Positions 1-4,186 of a stretch of DNA of 6,537 nucleotides are shown here, piece after piece. Numbering within the stretch: the stretch's first letter is position 1; the number at the start of each line of letters is the position of its first letter. The notes beneath the pieces are model-generated. The model searched no databases. It was not told where the DNA came from and was given only the letters and a program-made list of their open reading frames with translations. This DNA is from an uncultured Collinsella sp. (GTDB lineage: Bacteria > Actinomycetota > Coriobacteriia > Coriobacteriales > Coriobacteriaceae). The position numbers and the translations under genes were made by a program. The DNA lies in the NCBI GenBank assembly GCA_900764415.1, contig CAAFOA010000020.1, positions 1 through 6,537 of the forward strand, in the 5' to 3' direction.

Positions 1-130
1 ATTGTCTCACGGTGTCGCGCGGGACCGACAGCGCCTTCGCCGCCGACTCGGAGCCGTGGCCTCGCTCGAAGAGCTCGATCGCCGCCTTCCTGGCCTCGAT
101 GTCGTGCTTCACCCTCAAGCCGACACGCAT
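1..130 (-). CDS. IS3-family transposase OrfA, N-terminal fragment (cut by window edge)
   Basis: Forty-three codons are visible, from ATG at 130-128 to the left edge. The peptide starts MRVGLRVKHDIEARKAAIEL and continues with FERGHGSESAAKALSVPRDT and VRQ. This is the typical start of IS3-family OrfA proteins: a basic N-terminus, then a helix-turn-helix in which the segment around residues 25-42 (SESAAKALSVPRDTVRQ) would bind the element's terminal repeats. In this family OrfA is usually followed by OrfB, the DDE integrase, made by programmed frameshifting; that part lies outside the window. The start is supported by GGAGG at 141-137, six bases before the ATG. That ribosome site is buried in a perfect hairpin (136-169), which should limit translation from transcripts entering from outside. 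Family assignment is by pattern recognition and not by alignment. Confidence 0.7.
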   Translation of the reverse strand, partial: MRVGLRVKHDIEARKAAIELFERGHGSESAAKALSVPRDTVRQ

Positions 131-169
131 AAAAAGCCTCCCATTTCTCGTGTCCAAGAAATGGGAGGC
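131..169 (-). promoter_or_regulatory. Hairpin sequestering the transposase ribosome site; also terminator-like
   Basis: On the minus strand a perfect 13-bp stem (169-157 with 148-136, loop of 8) is followed by five T and then directly by the orfA ATG at 130. The GGAGG ribosome site lies inside the 3' arm of the stem. Such an arrangement can act in two ways: as a rho-independent terminator stopping transcripts arriving from the upstream tRNA genes, and as a block to ribosome binding in any read-through RNA. Several IS families are known to protect transposase from outside transcription in this way; that it does so here is inferred. Confidence 0.7.
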
Positions 170-191
170 AGTTCAGCTTTTCGATTTCAAT

Positions 192-381
192 TGGTGCGGC
201 GTATAGGATTCCGCGCATCCGCTTCGCGGATCCGCACCGGCTTCGCCCGCCTGCCGGCGCGCTCGCCCGCTCGCTACGGACGCTCCGCGTCCGCTTCACG
301 CTCGCGCCTCGACCGAGGTTCGAATCCATGCGGTGTTGCCATAAAAGAAAAGCCCCCGTTGCCGGAGGCTTCAAGTTCGAT
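192..381 (-). repeat. Hairpin unit A with truncated tRNA-Arg 3' end
   Basis: This 190-bp unit is 93% identical (177/190 by eye) to the unit at 382-571. It begins in + coordinates with 20 bases identical to the 3' end of the nearby tRNA-Arg, including the CCA complement (192-211), and then departs from the tRNA inside the T-loop. A GC-rich block follows with hairpins at 217-231 (6-bp stem, TTC loop), 237-257 (CCGGC/GCCGG), 277-293 (7-bp stem, TCC loop) and 307-318 (CCTC/GAGG). It ends with GGTTCGAATCC (318-328), the tRNA-Arg T-arm in the opposite orientation, a variable stretch of about 12 bases, and a terminator (343-370). No full tRNA can be folded from it. Confidence 0.85.
343..370 (-). terminator. 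Rho-independent terminator copy in unit A
   Basis: On the minus strand AGCCTCCG-GCAA-CGGGGGCT (370-351) forms an 8-bp stem with one G-U pair and a GCAA tetraloop, followed by TTTTCTTTT. It lies just downstream of the truncated tRNA-Arg 3' end of unit B, at the same place as the terminator after the intact tRNA-Arg. Confidence 0.8.
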
Positions 382-571
382 TGGTGCGGCGTATAGGATT
401 CCGCGCATCCGCTGCGCGGATCCGCGCCGGCTTCGCCCGCCTGCCGGCGCGCTCGCCCCCTCGCTCCGGACGCTCCGCGTCCGCTTCACGCTCGCGCCTC
501 GACCGAGGTTCGAATCCATGGGATGCCGGCGTAAAAGAAAAGCCCCCGTTGCCGGAGGCTTTAAGTTCAAA
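382..571 (-). repeat. Hairpin unit B with truncated tRNA-Arg 3' end
   Basis: This is a direct repeat of unit A without gaps, exactly 190 bp long and ending where the intact tRNA-Arg begins at 572. It has the same order: tRNA-Arg 3' end with CCA (382-401), GC-rich hairpins at 407-421 (loop TGC instead of TTC) and 467-483 (CGGACGC/GCGTCCG), the inverted T-arm GGTTCGAATCC (508-518), then the terminator serving the intact tRNA-Arg (533-560). Differences from unit A cluster in hairpin loops or linkers and in the variable 12 bases after the inverted T-arm. On the minus strand the array reads as an intact tRNA followed by two copies of [terminator, inverted T-arm, hairpins, tRNA 3' end]. Confidence 0.85.
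533..560 (-). terminator. Terminator of the first tRNA-Arg
   Basis: Downstream of the tRNA CCA on the minus strand, an 8-bp stem with one G-U pair (560-553 with 548-541) and a GCAA tetraloop is followed by the T-rich tract TTTTCTTTT. It is a standard intrinsic terminator starting about 12 bases after the tRNA. Confidence 0.9.
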
Positions 572-648
572 TGGTGCGGCGTATAGGATTCGAACCTATG
601 ACGTCCTGATTCGTAGTCAGACCCTCTATCCAGCTGAGGTAACGCCGC
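572..648 (-). tRNA. tRNA-Arg (anticodon ACG), copy 1
   Basis: The minus strand folds as a complete 77-nt tRNA with encoded CCA. The acceptor stem GCGGCGT pairs with ACGCCGC (7 bp), the D-stem is CCTC/GAGG, and the anticodon stem TCTGA/TCAGG includes a U-G pair at its base. The loop CTACGAA gives anticodon ACG; A34 is normally edited to inosine in bacteria so that it reads CGU, CGC and CGA. The T-arm is ATAGG-TTCGAAT-CCTAT and the discriminator base is A. It has its own promoter at 661-689 and a terminator at 533-560, so it is a single-gene unit. It differs from the second copy at one base, which changes this U-G pair to U-A. Confidence 0.97.
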
Positions 649-660
649 GACTTGTTGATT

Positions 661-689
661 ATTATGCACATGGACTGAATAATGGTCAA
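661..689 (-). promoter_or_regulatory. Promoter of tRNA-Arg copy 1
   Basis: On the minus strand a -35 TTGACC (689-684) and a -10 CATAAT (666-661) are separated by 17 bp, the optimum for the main sigma factor. The -10 lies 12 bases before the tRNA. Upstream (690-725) the DNA is very AT-rich with A and T runs, as in UP elements that strengthen stable-RNA promoters. Confidence 0.85.
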
Positions 690-805
690 GCATTTTTTCA
701 AAAAAAGTTATTGAATTTAGTTTTTACTCATTTGGAGGGCTTGGTGCGATCTTCGATGCCTCGCGATATAGAAGAGCAGTCGTTGTTGGGAGCTTTAAAG
801 TCTAT

Positions 806-916
806 TGGTGCGACGTATAGGATTCCGCGCATCCACTCCGGCTTCGACCGAGGTTCGAATCTCCGCAATGCTCCCATATAAGAAAAGCCCCCGTTGCCGG
901 GAGCTTTAAAGTCAAT
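806..916 (-). repeat. Shortened hairpin unit C with truncated tRNA-Arg 3' end
   Basis: This 111-bp unit has the same ends as units A and B but lacks most of the hairpin block. It starts with the tRNA-Arg 3' end (806-825, one mismatch: GCGACG for GCGGCG), keeps CCGCGCATCC, then jumps to CGGCTTCGACCGAGGTTCG and the inverted T-arm at 852-861, and ends in the terminator of the second tRNA-Arg. About 79 bp of the central hairpins are missing, as if lost by deletion between GC-rich repeats. Below it (770-805) a decayed terminator-like stretch (GGGAGCTTTAAAG) can still be recognised, but its stem no longer pairs. Confidence 0.75.
881..905 (-). terminator. Terminator of the second tRNA-Arg
   Basis: On the minus strand AGCTCCCG-GCAA-CGGGGGCT (905-886) forms an 8-bp stem with one U-G pair and a GCAA tetraloop, followed by TTTTCTTATA. 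It lies about 11 bases past the tRNA CCA. Confidence 0.88.
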
Positions 917-993
917 TGGTGCGGCGTATAGGATTCGAACCTATGACGTTCTGATTCGTAGTCAGACCCTCTATCCAGCTGAGGTAACGCCGC
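917..993 (-). tRNA. tRNA-Arg (anticodon ACG), copy 2
   Basis: This 77-nt tRNA with encoded CCA is identical to the copy at 572-648 except for one base in the anticodon stem, where TCTGA now pairs fully with TCAGA. Acceptor stem, D-arm, loop CTACGAA (anticodon ACG) and T-arm are the same. It has its own promoter at 1006-1034 and a terminator at 881-905. The two intact copies and the truncated 3' ends between and beyond them show that this locus has undergone repeated local duplication. Confidence 0.97.
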
Positions 994-1005
994 AGCGCAA
1001 GACAT

Positions 1006-1034
1006 ATAAAACCACTTTAGTTAGTTGGAGTCAA
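1006..1034 (-). promoter_or_regulatory. Promoter of tRNA-Arg copy 2
   Basis: On the minus strand the -35 TTGACT (1034-1029) is clear. Seventeen bases downstream lies an AT-rich -10 region (TTTTATATG, 1011-1003); the exact -10 hexamer is ambiguous (TTTTAT at 17 bp or TATATG at 20 bp). The tRNA starts 9-13 bases further on. Confidence 0.65.
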
Positions 1035-1067
1035 GCACAATCTCAAACTTTTTGGAGAATATGTTCC

Positions 1068-1445
1068 TCACGCAGCTCCGCATGCGCCAATGTCCCCCAT
1101 ACGATCAATCGGTTTTTCAACTACATCGAACCCAGCACCGAGCTCCCCCAGAAGCGACCGCACCCGTTGGGCACAGTCGTAGTCAGCAAACGAGATGCTC
1201 AGCATTCGGGCCACCTGATTAGAAGTTCCAACACCATAGAAGTGCTCAAGGACAACAAGCGCCTCATGCGCCACAAACGTCTCGACCACATGCGGCGACT
1301 CCTCATAGCACCATTGCGTCAATGGCCCCTCACTCGTCTGCCGAACCACCAAGCCACCCATACCCGACGGCTCGCACGTTACCAGCAGGTGCTCCCCGCC
1401 CTCATCGCTCTGGAACAAAACAACCCGCTCGTCGAACAGCTCCAT
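1068..1445 (-). CDS. Unrecognised 125-aa protein, candidate SOS-regulated
   Basis: I do not recognise this protein. It is 125 residues, soluble, with no signal peptide or membrane segment, and mildly acidic. It begins MELFDERVVLFQSDEGG, has a central stretch rich in His, Glu and Val (HVVETFVAHEALVVLEHFYG, 52-71) and a C-terminal part with a likely helix at QRVRSLLGELG (93-103). Four cysteines (24, 46, 91, 122) show no clear metal-site spacing. ATG at 1445-1443 is preferred to the GTG one codon earlier because AAGGGG lies five bases before it. It forms its own unit: the serS terminator lies upstream, and a candidate promoter (1479-1508) overlaps a strong LexA-box match (1505-1518). Codon use matches the neighbours. 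No hairpin terminator separates it from tRNA-Arg copy 2, so some read-through is possible. That it is a real gene is likely; its function is unknown. Confidence 0.7.
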   Translation of the reverse strand: MELFDERVVLFQSDEGGEHLLVTCEPSGMGGLVVRQTSEGPLTQWCYEESPHVVETFVAHEALVVLEHFYGVGTSNQVARMLSISFADYDCAQRVRSLLGELGAGFDVVEKPIDRMGDIGACGAA

Positions 1446-1478
1446 CACATCCCCTTTCTCTTGCTCTTAGCTAGCAAA

Positions 1479-1508
1479 AGCATAGCAGGTAAATGGCTGT
1501 ATACAGAA
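1479..1508 (-). promoter_or_regulatory. Candidate promoter of the 125-aa gene
   Basis: On the minus strand TTCTGT (1508-1503) and TATGCT (1484-1479) are separated by 18 bp, about 33 bases before the ATG. The -35 is weak. It overlaps the GTTC half of the LexA box, a common position for repression. Confidence 0.45.
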
Positions 1509-1518
1509 CGTTTGTTCG
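1505..1518 (-). promoter_or_regulatory. Candidate LexA (SOS) box
   Basis: The minus strand reads CGAACAAACGTTCT. It matches the Gram-positive LexA/DinR consensus CGAAC-RNRY-GTTYG at 13 of 14 positions; only the last base differs. Both GAAC and GTTC half-sites are intact and the spacer AAAC fits RNRY. It lies about 60 bases before the start of the 125-aa gene and overlaps that gene's proposed -35. Consensus knowledge comes from Bacillus and actinobacteria; use of the same box in this organism is assumed. Confidence 0.6.
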
Positions 1519-1564
1519 TGTGTTTTCTATCGAGCTGTCCGCACGGCATGGTATAGCCGTACAC

Positions 1565-1592
1565 AAAAAGGGCGCCCCTAAAAGGAGCGCCC
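1565..1592 (-). terminator. serS terminator
   Basis: On the minus strand GGGCGCTCC pairs with GGGGCGCCC (1592-1584 with 1578-1570, one U-G pair, loop TTTTA), followed by TTTTTGTG. It begins 24 bases after the serS stop codon. Confidence 0.92.
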
Positions 1593-1616
1593 TCGCAAAT
1601 CGCCTATGCAGCTAGC

Positions 1617-2900
1617 TTACGCGACCGGCTCGATCTTCTCGAGGCCGCCCATGTAGGGACGCAGAACCTCGGGGATCGTGATGGTGCCGTCGGCGTTCTG
1701 GTAGTTCTCCAGAATGGCGGCCATGGTGCGGCCAGCCGGCAGGCCGGAACCGTTGAGGGTGTGCAGGTAGCGCGAGCCCTTGAAGTTCTCGGGGTCGCGA
1801 TACTTGATGTTGGCGCGACGGGCCTGGAAATCGCCGCAGTTAGAGCAGGAGCTGATCTCTTTGTAGGCGTTGTAGCTCGGCAGCCAGACCTCGATGTCGT
1901 AGGTCTGACGGGCAGAGAAGCCCAGGTCGCCGGTGCACAGGCTAATCACGCGATACGGAAGGCCCAGCTGCTGAAGCAGGAACTCGGCCTCGGCGGTCAT
2001 GCTCTCGAGCTCCTCGTCGGACTCCTCCGGCTTGGCAAACTTGACCATCTCGACCTTGTCGAACTCGTGCTGGCGGATGATACCGCGGGTGTCGCGACCA
2101 GCGGAGCCGGCCTCCTCGCGGAAGCAGGGGGTGAAGGCGGTGTAGCGGCGCGGCAGGGTATCAGCATCGAGAACCTCGCCGGCGTGCAGGTTGGTAAGCA
2201 CGACCTCGGCGGTGGGGATCAGGAAGTTGTCGCCCGAGACGTGATAGGCGTCGTCCTCGAACTTGGGCAGCTGACCCGTGCCAAACATGGTCTGACGCTT
2301 GACGACGATGGGCGGCCACCACTCCTTAAAGCCACGGCTGGTGTGCGTGTCAAGGAAGAAGTTGATGAGGGCGCGCTCAAGACGGGCGCCGGCGCCACCG
2401 AGAACGGTAAAGCGGCTACCGGAGAGCTTGTTGCCGCGCTCGAAATCGAGGATGTCGAGGTCGGTGCCCAGGTCCCAGTGCGGCTTAAAGTCGAAGTCGA
2501 ACTCGCGCGGGGTGCCCCAACGACGGCGCTCGATGTTCTCGTCCTCGTCCTTGCCGTACGGCGTGGCCTCGCAAGGGATGTTGGGAAGGTGAGCCATAAA
2601 GTCGTACTGCTCCTGCTCGAGAGCGGTGCGGCGCTCGGCCAGACCGTCAATCTTCTCGTTGACGGCGCGCACGGCCTCCTTGGCGGCCTCGGCCTCGTCC
2701 TTCTTGCCCTCCTTCATCAGGGCGCCGATCTTCTTGGACTCGGCATTACGCGTGGCCTGGAGCTCCTCGACCTCGGTGATGACGGCACGGCGCTCGTCGT
2801 CGAGCTCGAAGAACTTCTCTCGATCCCAAGACGTCTGGCGGTTGGCCATGGCGGTATCGATGGCATCGGGGTTCTCGCGAACAAACTTGATATCAAGCAT
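1617..2900 (-). CDS. serS: Seryl-tRNA synthetase
   Basis: This cytoplasmic class II synthetase activates serine with ATP and charges tRNA-Ser (and tRNA-Sec where present). The 427-residue length matches bacterial SerRS (about 425-430). Residues 1-105 form the long N-terminal coiled-coil arm that grips the tRNA-Ser variable arm, seen as alternating Glu/Arg/Lys/Ala helices ([20 protein letters not shown], then a second helix to about 100). The catalytic domain follows: motif 1 around 175-200, the serine-site TAEV at 230-233, motif 2 [14 protein letters not shown] at 260-273 with [12 protein letters not shown] after it, [15 protein letters not shown] at 348-362, and motif 3 [19 protein letters not shown] at 383-401 with Arg391. 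The start is ATG at 2900-2898, with GGAGG five bases upstream (2910-2906); nine further upstream codons are open but lack a ribosome site. It is a single-gene unit with a terminator at 1565-1592 and is divergent from the small membrane gene at 3012. No T-box leader is seen. Confidence 0.97.
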   Translation of the reverse strand: MLDIKFVRENPDAIDTAMANRQTSWDREKFFELDDERRAVITEVEELQATRNAESKKIGALMKEGKKDEAEAAKEAVRAVNEKIDGLAERRTALEQEQYDFMAHLPNIPCEATPYGKDEDENIERRRWGTPREFDFDFKPHWDLGTDLDILDFERGNKLSGSRFTVLGGAGARLERALINFFLDTHTSRGFKEWWPPIVVKRQTMFGTGQLPKFEDDAYHVSGDNFLIPTAEVVLTNLHAGEVLDADTLPRRYTAFTPCFREEAGSAGRDTRGIIRQHEFDKVEMVKFAKPEESDEELESMTAEAEFLLQQLGLPYRVISLCTGDLGFSARQTYDIEVWLPSYNAYKEISSCSNCGDFQARRANIKYRDPENFKGSRYLHTLNGSGLPAGRTMAAILENYQNADGTITIPEVLRPYMGGLEKIEPVA

Positions 2901-2905
2901 TAGAT

Positions 2906-2910
2906 CCTCC
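2906..2910 (-). promoter_or_regulatory. serS ribosome binding site deciding the start
   Basis: On the minus strand GGAGG is followed by ATCTA and then ATG (2900-2898). This places the serS start at [10 protein letters not shown], the usual N-terminus of the family, rather than at the upstream in-frame ATG at 2927. Confidence 0.9.
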
Positions 2911-2940
2911 GGCGATATACATTCCATTTAGGTTGCAACC

Positions 2941-2967
2941 TTGTACATGTATGGGCAAGTATATACT
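2941..2967 (+). promoter_or_regulatory. Candidate promoter of the small membrane gene
   Basis: TTGTAC (2941-2946) and TATACT (2962-2967) are separated by 15 bp, shorter than optimal. The -10 is the forward half of the palindrome AAGTATATACTT, whose other half gives the serS -10 on the opposite strand. It lies about 45 bases before the start codon at 3012. Confidence 0.4.
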
Positions 2968-2987
2968 TATGAGCGTTTACGACCCAA
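2958..2987 (-). promoter_or_regulatory. Candidate serS promoter
   Basis: On the minus strand TTGGGT (2987-2982) and TATACT (2963-2958) are 18 bp apart. The -10 is good and the -35 is weak. The predicted transcript would have a leader of about 50 bases containing the palindrome AGGTTGCAACCT (2930-2941). Confidence 0.5.
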
Positions 2988-3011
2988 CCCAACTACGCAA
3001 GAAGGCACCCA

Positions 3012-3185
3012 ATGGACGCAGTTTTTTCCTTTTTGTTTGGCACCCGCACCGGTTTTGCCATCCTTTTCGCCGGCGGCATCCTACTGTTTGCGATTCTTGC
3101 CTTTGTAATGGAGAAGCGCACCCATAAGATGTATGTCGACCGCGGCCCCAAGGACGAGGACGATCAAGACGGCTTCTGGGACTAG
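3012..3185 (+). CDS. Small single-pass membrane protein, 57 aa
   Basis: This short gene reads MDAVFSFLFGTRTGFAILFA at its start. A strongly hydrophobic segment spans about residues 14-33 (GFAILFAGGILLFAILAFVM), followed at once by a basic patch EKRTHK and an acidic C-terminal tail KDEDDQDGFWD. The positive-inside rule predicts an outside N-terminus and a cytoplasmic tail. It is not a recognisable family to me. Support for a real gene: a ribosome site GAAGG six bases before ATG, a candidate promoter, a membrane-protein composition that would not arise by chance in this GC-rich setting, and a strong forward terminator at 3238-3280. It is the only plus-strand gene of the window, divergent from serS and convergent with proC. 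Its function is unknown; membrane anchoring or binding a partner through the acidic tail is conceivable. Confidence 0.75.
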   Translation: MDAVFSFLFGTRTGFAILFAGGILLFAILAFVMEKRTHKMYVDRGPKDEDDQDGFWD

Positions 3186-3186
3186 C

Positions 3187-3222
3187 CTGCCAAAAAGAGA
3201 CAGGCTTATTTTGGTCGGTTTT
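3187..3222 (+). repeat. 36-bp interspersed repeat, forward copy
   Basis: This copy starts CTGCCAAAAAGAGACAGGCT and ends ATTTTGGTCGGTTTT. Its reverse complement recurs at 3304-3339 with 29 of 36 positions identical. It starts just after the stop codon of the small membrane gene. AGCCTG (3184-3189) can pair with CAGGCT (3201-3206), giving a weak hairpin with a TTATTTT tail. Confidence 0.7.
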
Positions 3223-3237
3223 ATCTGGACAAACGCA

Positions 3238-3280
3238 AGCGCCCCGCCACTGGAATTGATCCAGTTGCGGGGCGCTTTTT
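3238..3280 (+). terminator. Strong terminator of the small membrane gene
   Basis: AGCGCCCCGC (3238-3247) pairs with GCGGGGCGCT (3267-3276); after one mismatch ACTGG pairs with CCAGT around a 7-base loop, and TTTTT follows. It is a clear forward intrinsic terminator. On the minus strand the tail is only TTGCGTTTG, so it is probably much weaker for proC. Confidence 0.92.
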
Positions 3281-3302
3281 GCTCAAGATACAAAACCGCA
3301 GG

Positions 3303-3344
3303 AAAAACCTGCCAAAATAAACCTGTCCCTAAATGGCAGGTTTT
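3303..3344 (-). terminator. proC terminator made from the repeat
   Basis: On the minus strand AAAACCTGCC (3344-3335) pairs perfectly with GGCAGGTTTT (3313-3304), with a 21-base loop and a run ending in five T. The TAA stop codon of proC lies partly in the stem. A second pairing, CCTG with CAGG inside the loop, is possible. Confidence 0.65.
3304..3339 (-). repeat. 36-bp interspersed repeat, reverse copy
   Basis: On the minus strand this copy starts CTGCCATTTAGGGACAGG and ends TTTATTTTGGCAGGTTTT, matching the forward copy at 3187-3222 at 29 of 36 positions. Together the two copies flank the forward terminator symmetrically between the convergent genes. Confidence 0.7.
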
Positions 3345-4113
3345 ACTGGAGGGTGGCGTCGATGGCCTTGACCAGGGCGCTGCGCATGCCAGCATCCTCG
3401 AGCGCGACGACGCCCTTGATGGTGGCGCCGCCGGGTGAGCATACGGCATCCTTCATCGCCGCAGGATGCTGACCAGTCGCAAGCTGCAGCTTTGCCGTGC
3501 CCAGCACCATCTGGCTCACAATGCGATAGGCATCGGCGCGCGGGATACCGTGCTTGACGGCCGCGTCGCCCAAGGCCTCAATCGCCATGGCGACAAATGC
3601 CGGGGCGCAACCACCCACGGTGCCACCCACAAACAGCAGGCTCGTGTCGAGCTCGACGACAGTGCCAAGCTTACCGAGCAGGTCGAGCACCACGGCACGC
3701 TGCTCGCCGTTGAGCGTAGAGGACTTCTCGCAGGCGATGACGCCCTCGCCCACCGAAACCGGCGTGTTGGGCACCGTCGAGATATGCGCGACACCCGGCA
3801 GGACCTGCTCCCACTTGACGCTATCCCAAGTCCAGGCGACCGAAAGGACAACCTTGTCGGCTAGAGCGTCCTTGAGCGGAGCGAAGACCTTCTCGATCAT
3901 GTATGGCTTGACCGCAGCAACCACGATATCGGATGCAGCGACAACCTCCGCCGCATCACGACAGGCAACCATCCCACGCGTCTCACAACGCTCAACCAAG
4001 GCGTCGTAGTGGCCCGCGCAGGCGCACATATCGCTCGCAGCCACACCGGCGGCGATCCAGCCATCGGCCATAGCGCTCGCCATATTGCCAAAACCGACAA
4101 ATCCGATCTTCAT
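3343..4113 (-). CDS. proC: Pyrroline-5-carboxylate reductase
   Basis: This cytoplasmic enzyme reduces 1-pyrroline-5-carboxylate to L-proline with NAD(P)H, the last step of proline synthesis. At 256 residues it is slightly shorter than the usual 265-275. The N-terminal Rossmann fold is seen in KIGFVGFGNMASAMADG (2-18), with AVKP at 67-70 and VPNTPVSVGEG at 114-124. The C-terminal helical dimerisation domain carries GGCAPAFV (167-174) and the family signature DAVCSPGGATIKGV (222-235). Oddities: SVAWTWDSVKW at 91-101 replaces the usual S-A-A-G-I-type turn, and GCAPAF replaces the common GSGPAF. The start is ATG at 4113, directly before the nucleotide-binding strand; its ribosome site AGAGG is rather far (about 10 bases). 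It follows rlmH by 73 bases on the same strand with no terminator between, so cotranscription is likely. Confidence 0.93.
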   Translation of the reverse strand: MKIGFVGFGNMASAMADGWIAAGVAASDMCACAGHYDALVERCETRGMVACRDAAEVVAASDIVVAAVKPYMIEKVFAPLKDALADKVVLSVAWTWDSVKWEQVLPGVAHISTVPNTPVSVGEGVIACEKSSTLNGEQRAVVLDLLGKLGTVVELDTSLLFVGGTVGGCAPAFVAMAIEALGDAAVKHGIPRADAYRIVSQMVLGTAKLQLATGQHPAAMKDAVCSPGGATIKGVVALEDAGMRSALVKAIDATLQ

Positions 4114-4186
4114 ATCTCATAGTCCTCTCAGACACGCTCTTCAAAACGAAGGCTATTGTCCCACGGCATTGTTTCGTATTGCCGAC

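Larger units (their letters stand above)
1..175 (-). mobile_element. IS3-family (IS150-like) insertion sequence, one end only
   Basis: Read on the minus strand, the sequence starting at 175 is TGAACTGCCTCCCATTTCTT followed by GGACA. This resembles the ends of IS150-group elements, which begin with TG and carry a C-rich block followed by a TTGGACA-type motif. The first open frame inside it (start at 130) has the short helix-turn-helix N-terminus expected of orfA. The element runs off the left edge, so the second end, the orfB integrase and any target duplication are not visible. The outer boundary at 175 is inferred from the TG end alone. Minus-strand sequence just outside (191 down to 176) looks like the start of the terminator that follows the neighbouring tRNA-Arg 3' end copies, so the element probably landed in that terminator. 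Confidence 0.65.

Noticed and set aside
192..571. Further functional tRNA genes in units A and B
   Set aside because: Only the 3' T-arm strand, acceptor strand and CCA are present; the 5' acceptor strand, D-arm and anticodon arm are missing.
2..881. Long open frames across the tRNA-Arg repeat region on both strands
   Set aside because: They run through tRNA genes and GC-rich hairpin repeats, their peptides are repeated Arg/Ser/Ala-rich translations of the repeat, and none has a ribosome site.
192..936. CRISPR array
   Set aside because: The repeats are 190 bp, contain tRNA ends and terminators, and have no short uniform repeat with unique spacers.
1497..1506. Palindrome CTGTATACAG as an operator
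   Set aside because: It is a single 10-bp palindrome overlapping the better supported LexA box and -35; it could be chance.
894..1556. 220-codon plus-strand open frame
   Set aside because: It starts in a terminator, crosses tRNA-Arg copy 2 and lies opposite the 125-aa gene, which has the better start signal and upstream elements.
1543..1560. Inverted repeat ACGGC-N8-GCCGT as an operator
   Set aside because: It has only 5-bp arms, lies just past the serS terminator and is not aligned with a promoter.
1761..2903. 380-codon plus-strand open frame
   Set aside because: It is antisense to serS. High third-position GC keeps the opposite frame open; the peptide is a low-complexity Val/Leu/Gly run.
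2901..3011. T-box leader for serS
   Set aside because: The leader is only about 50 bases from the proposed start, with no T-box bulge sequence, specifier stem or antiterminator.
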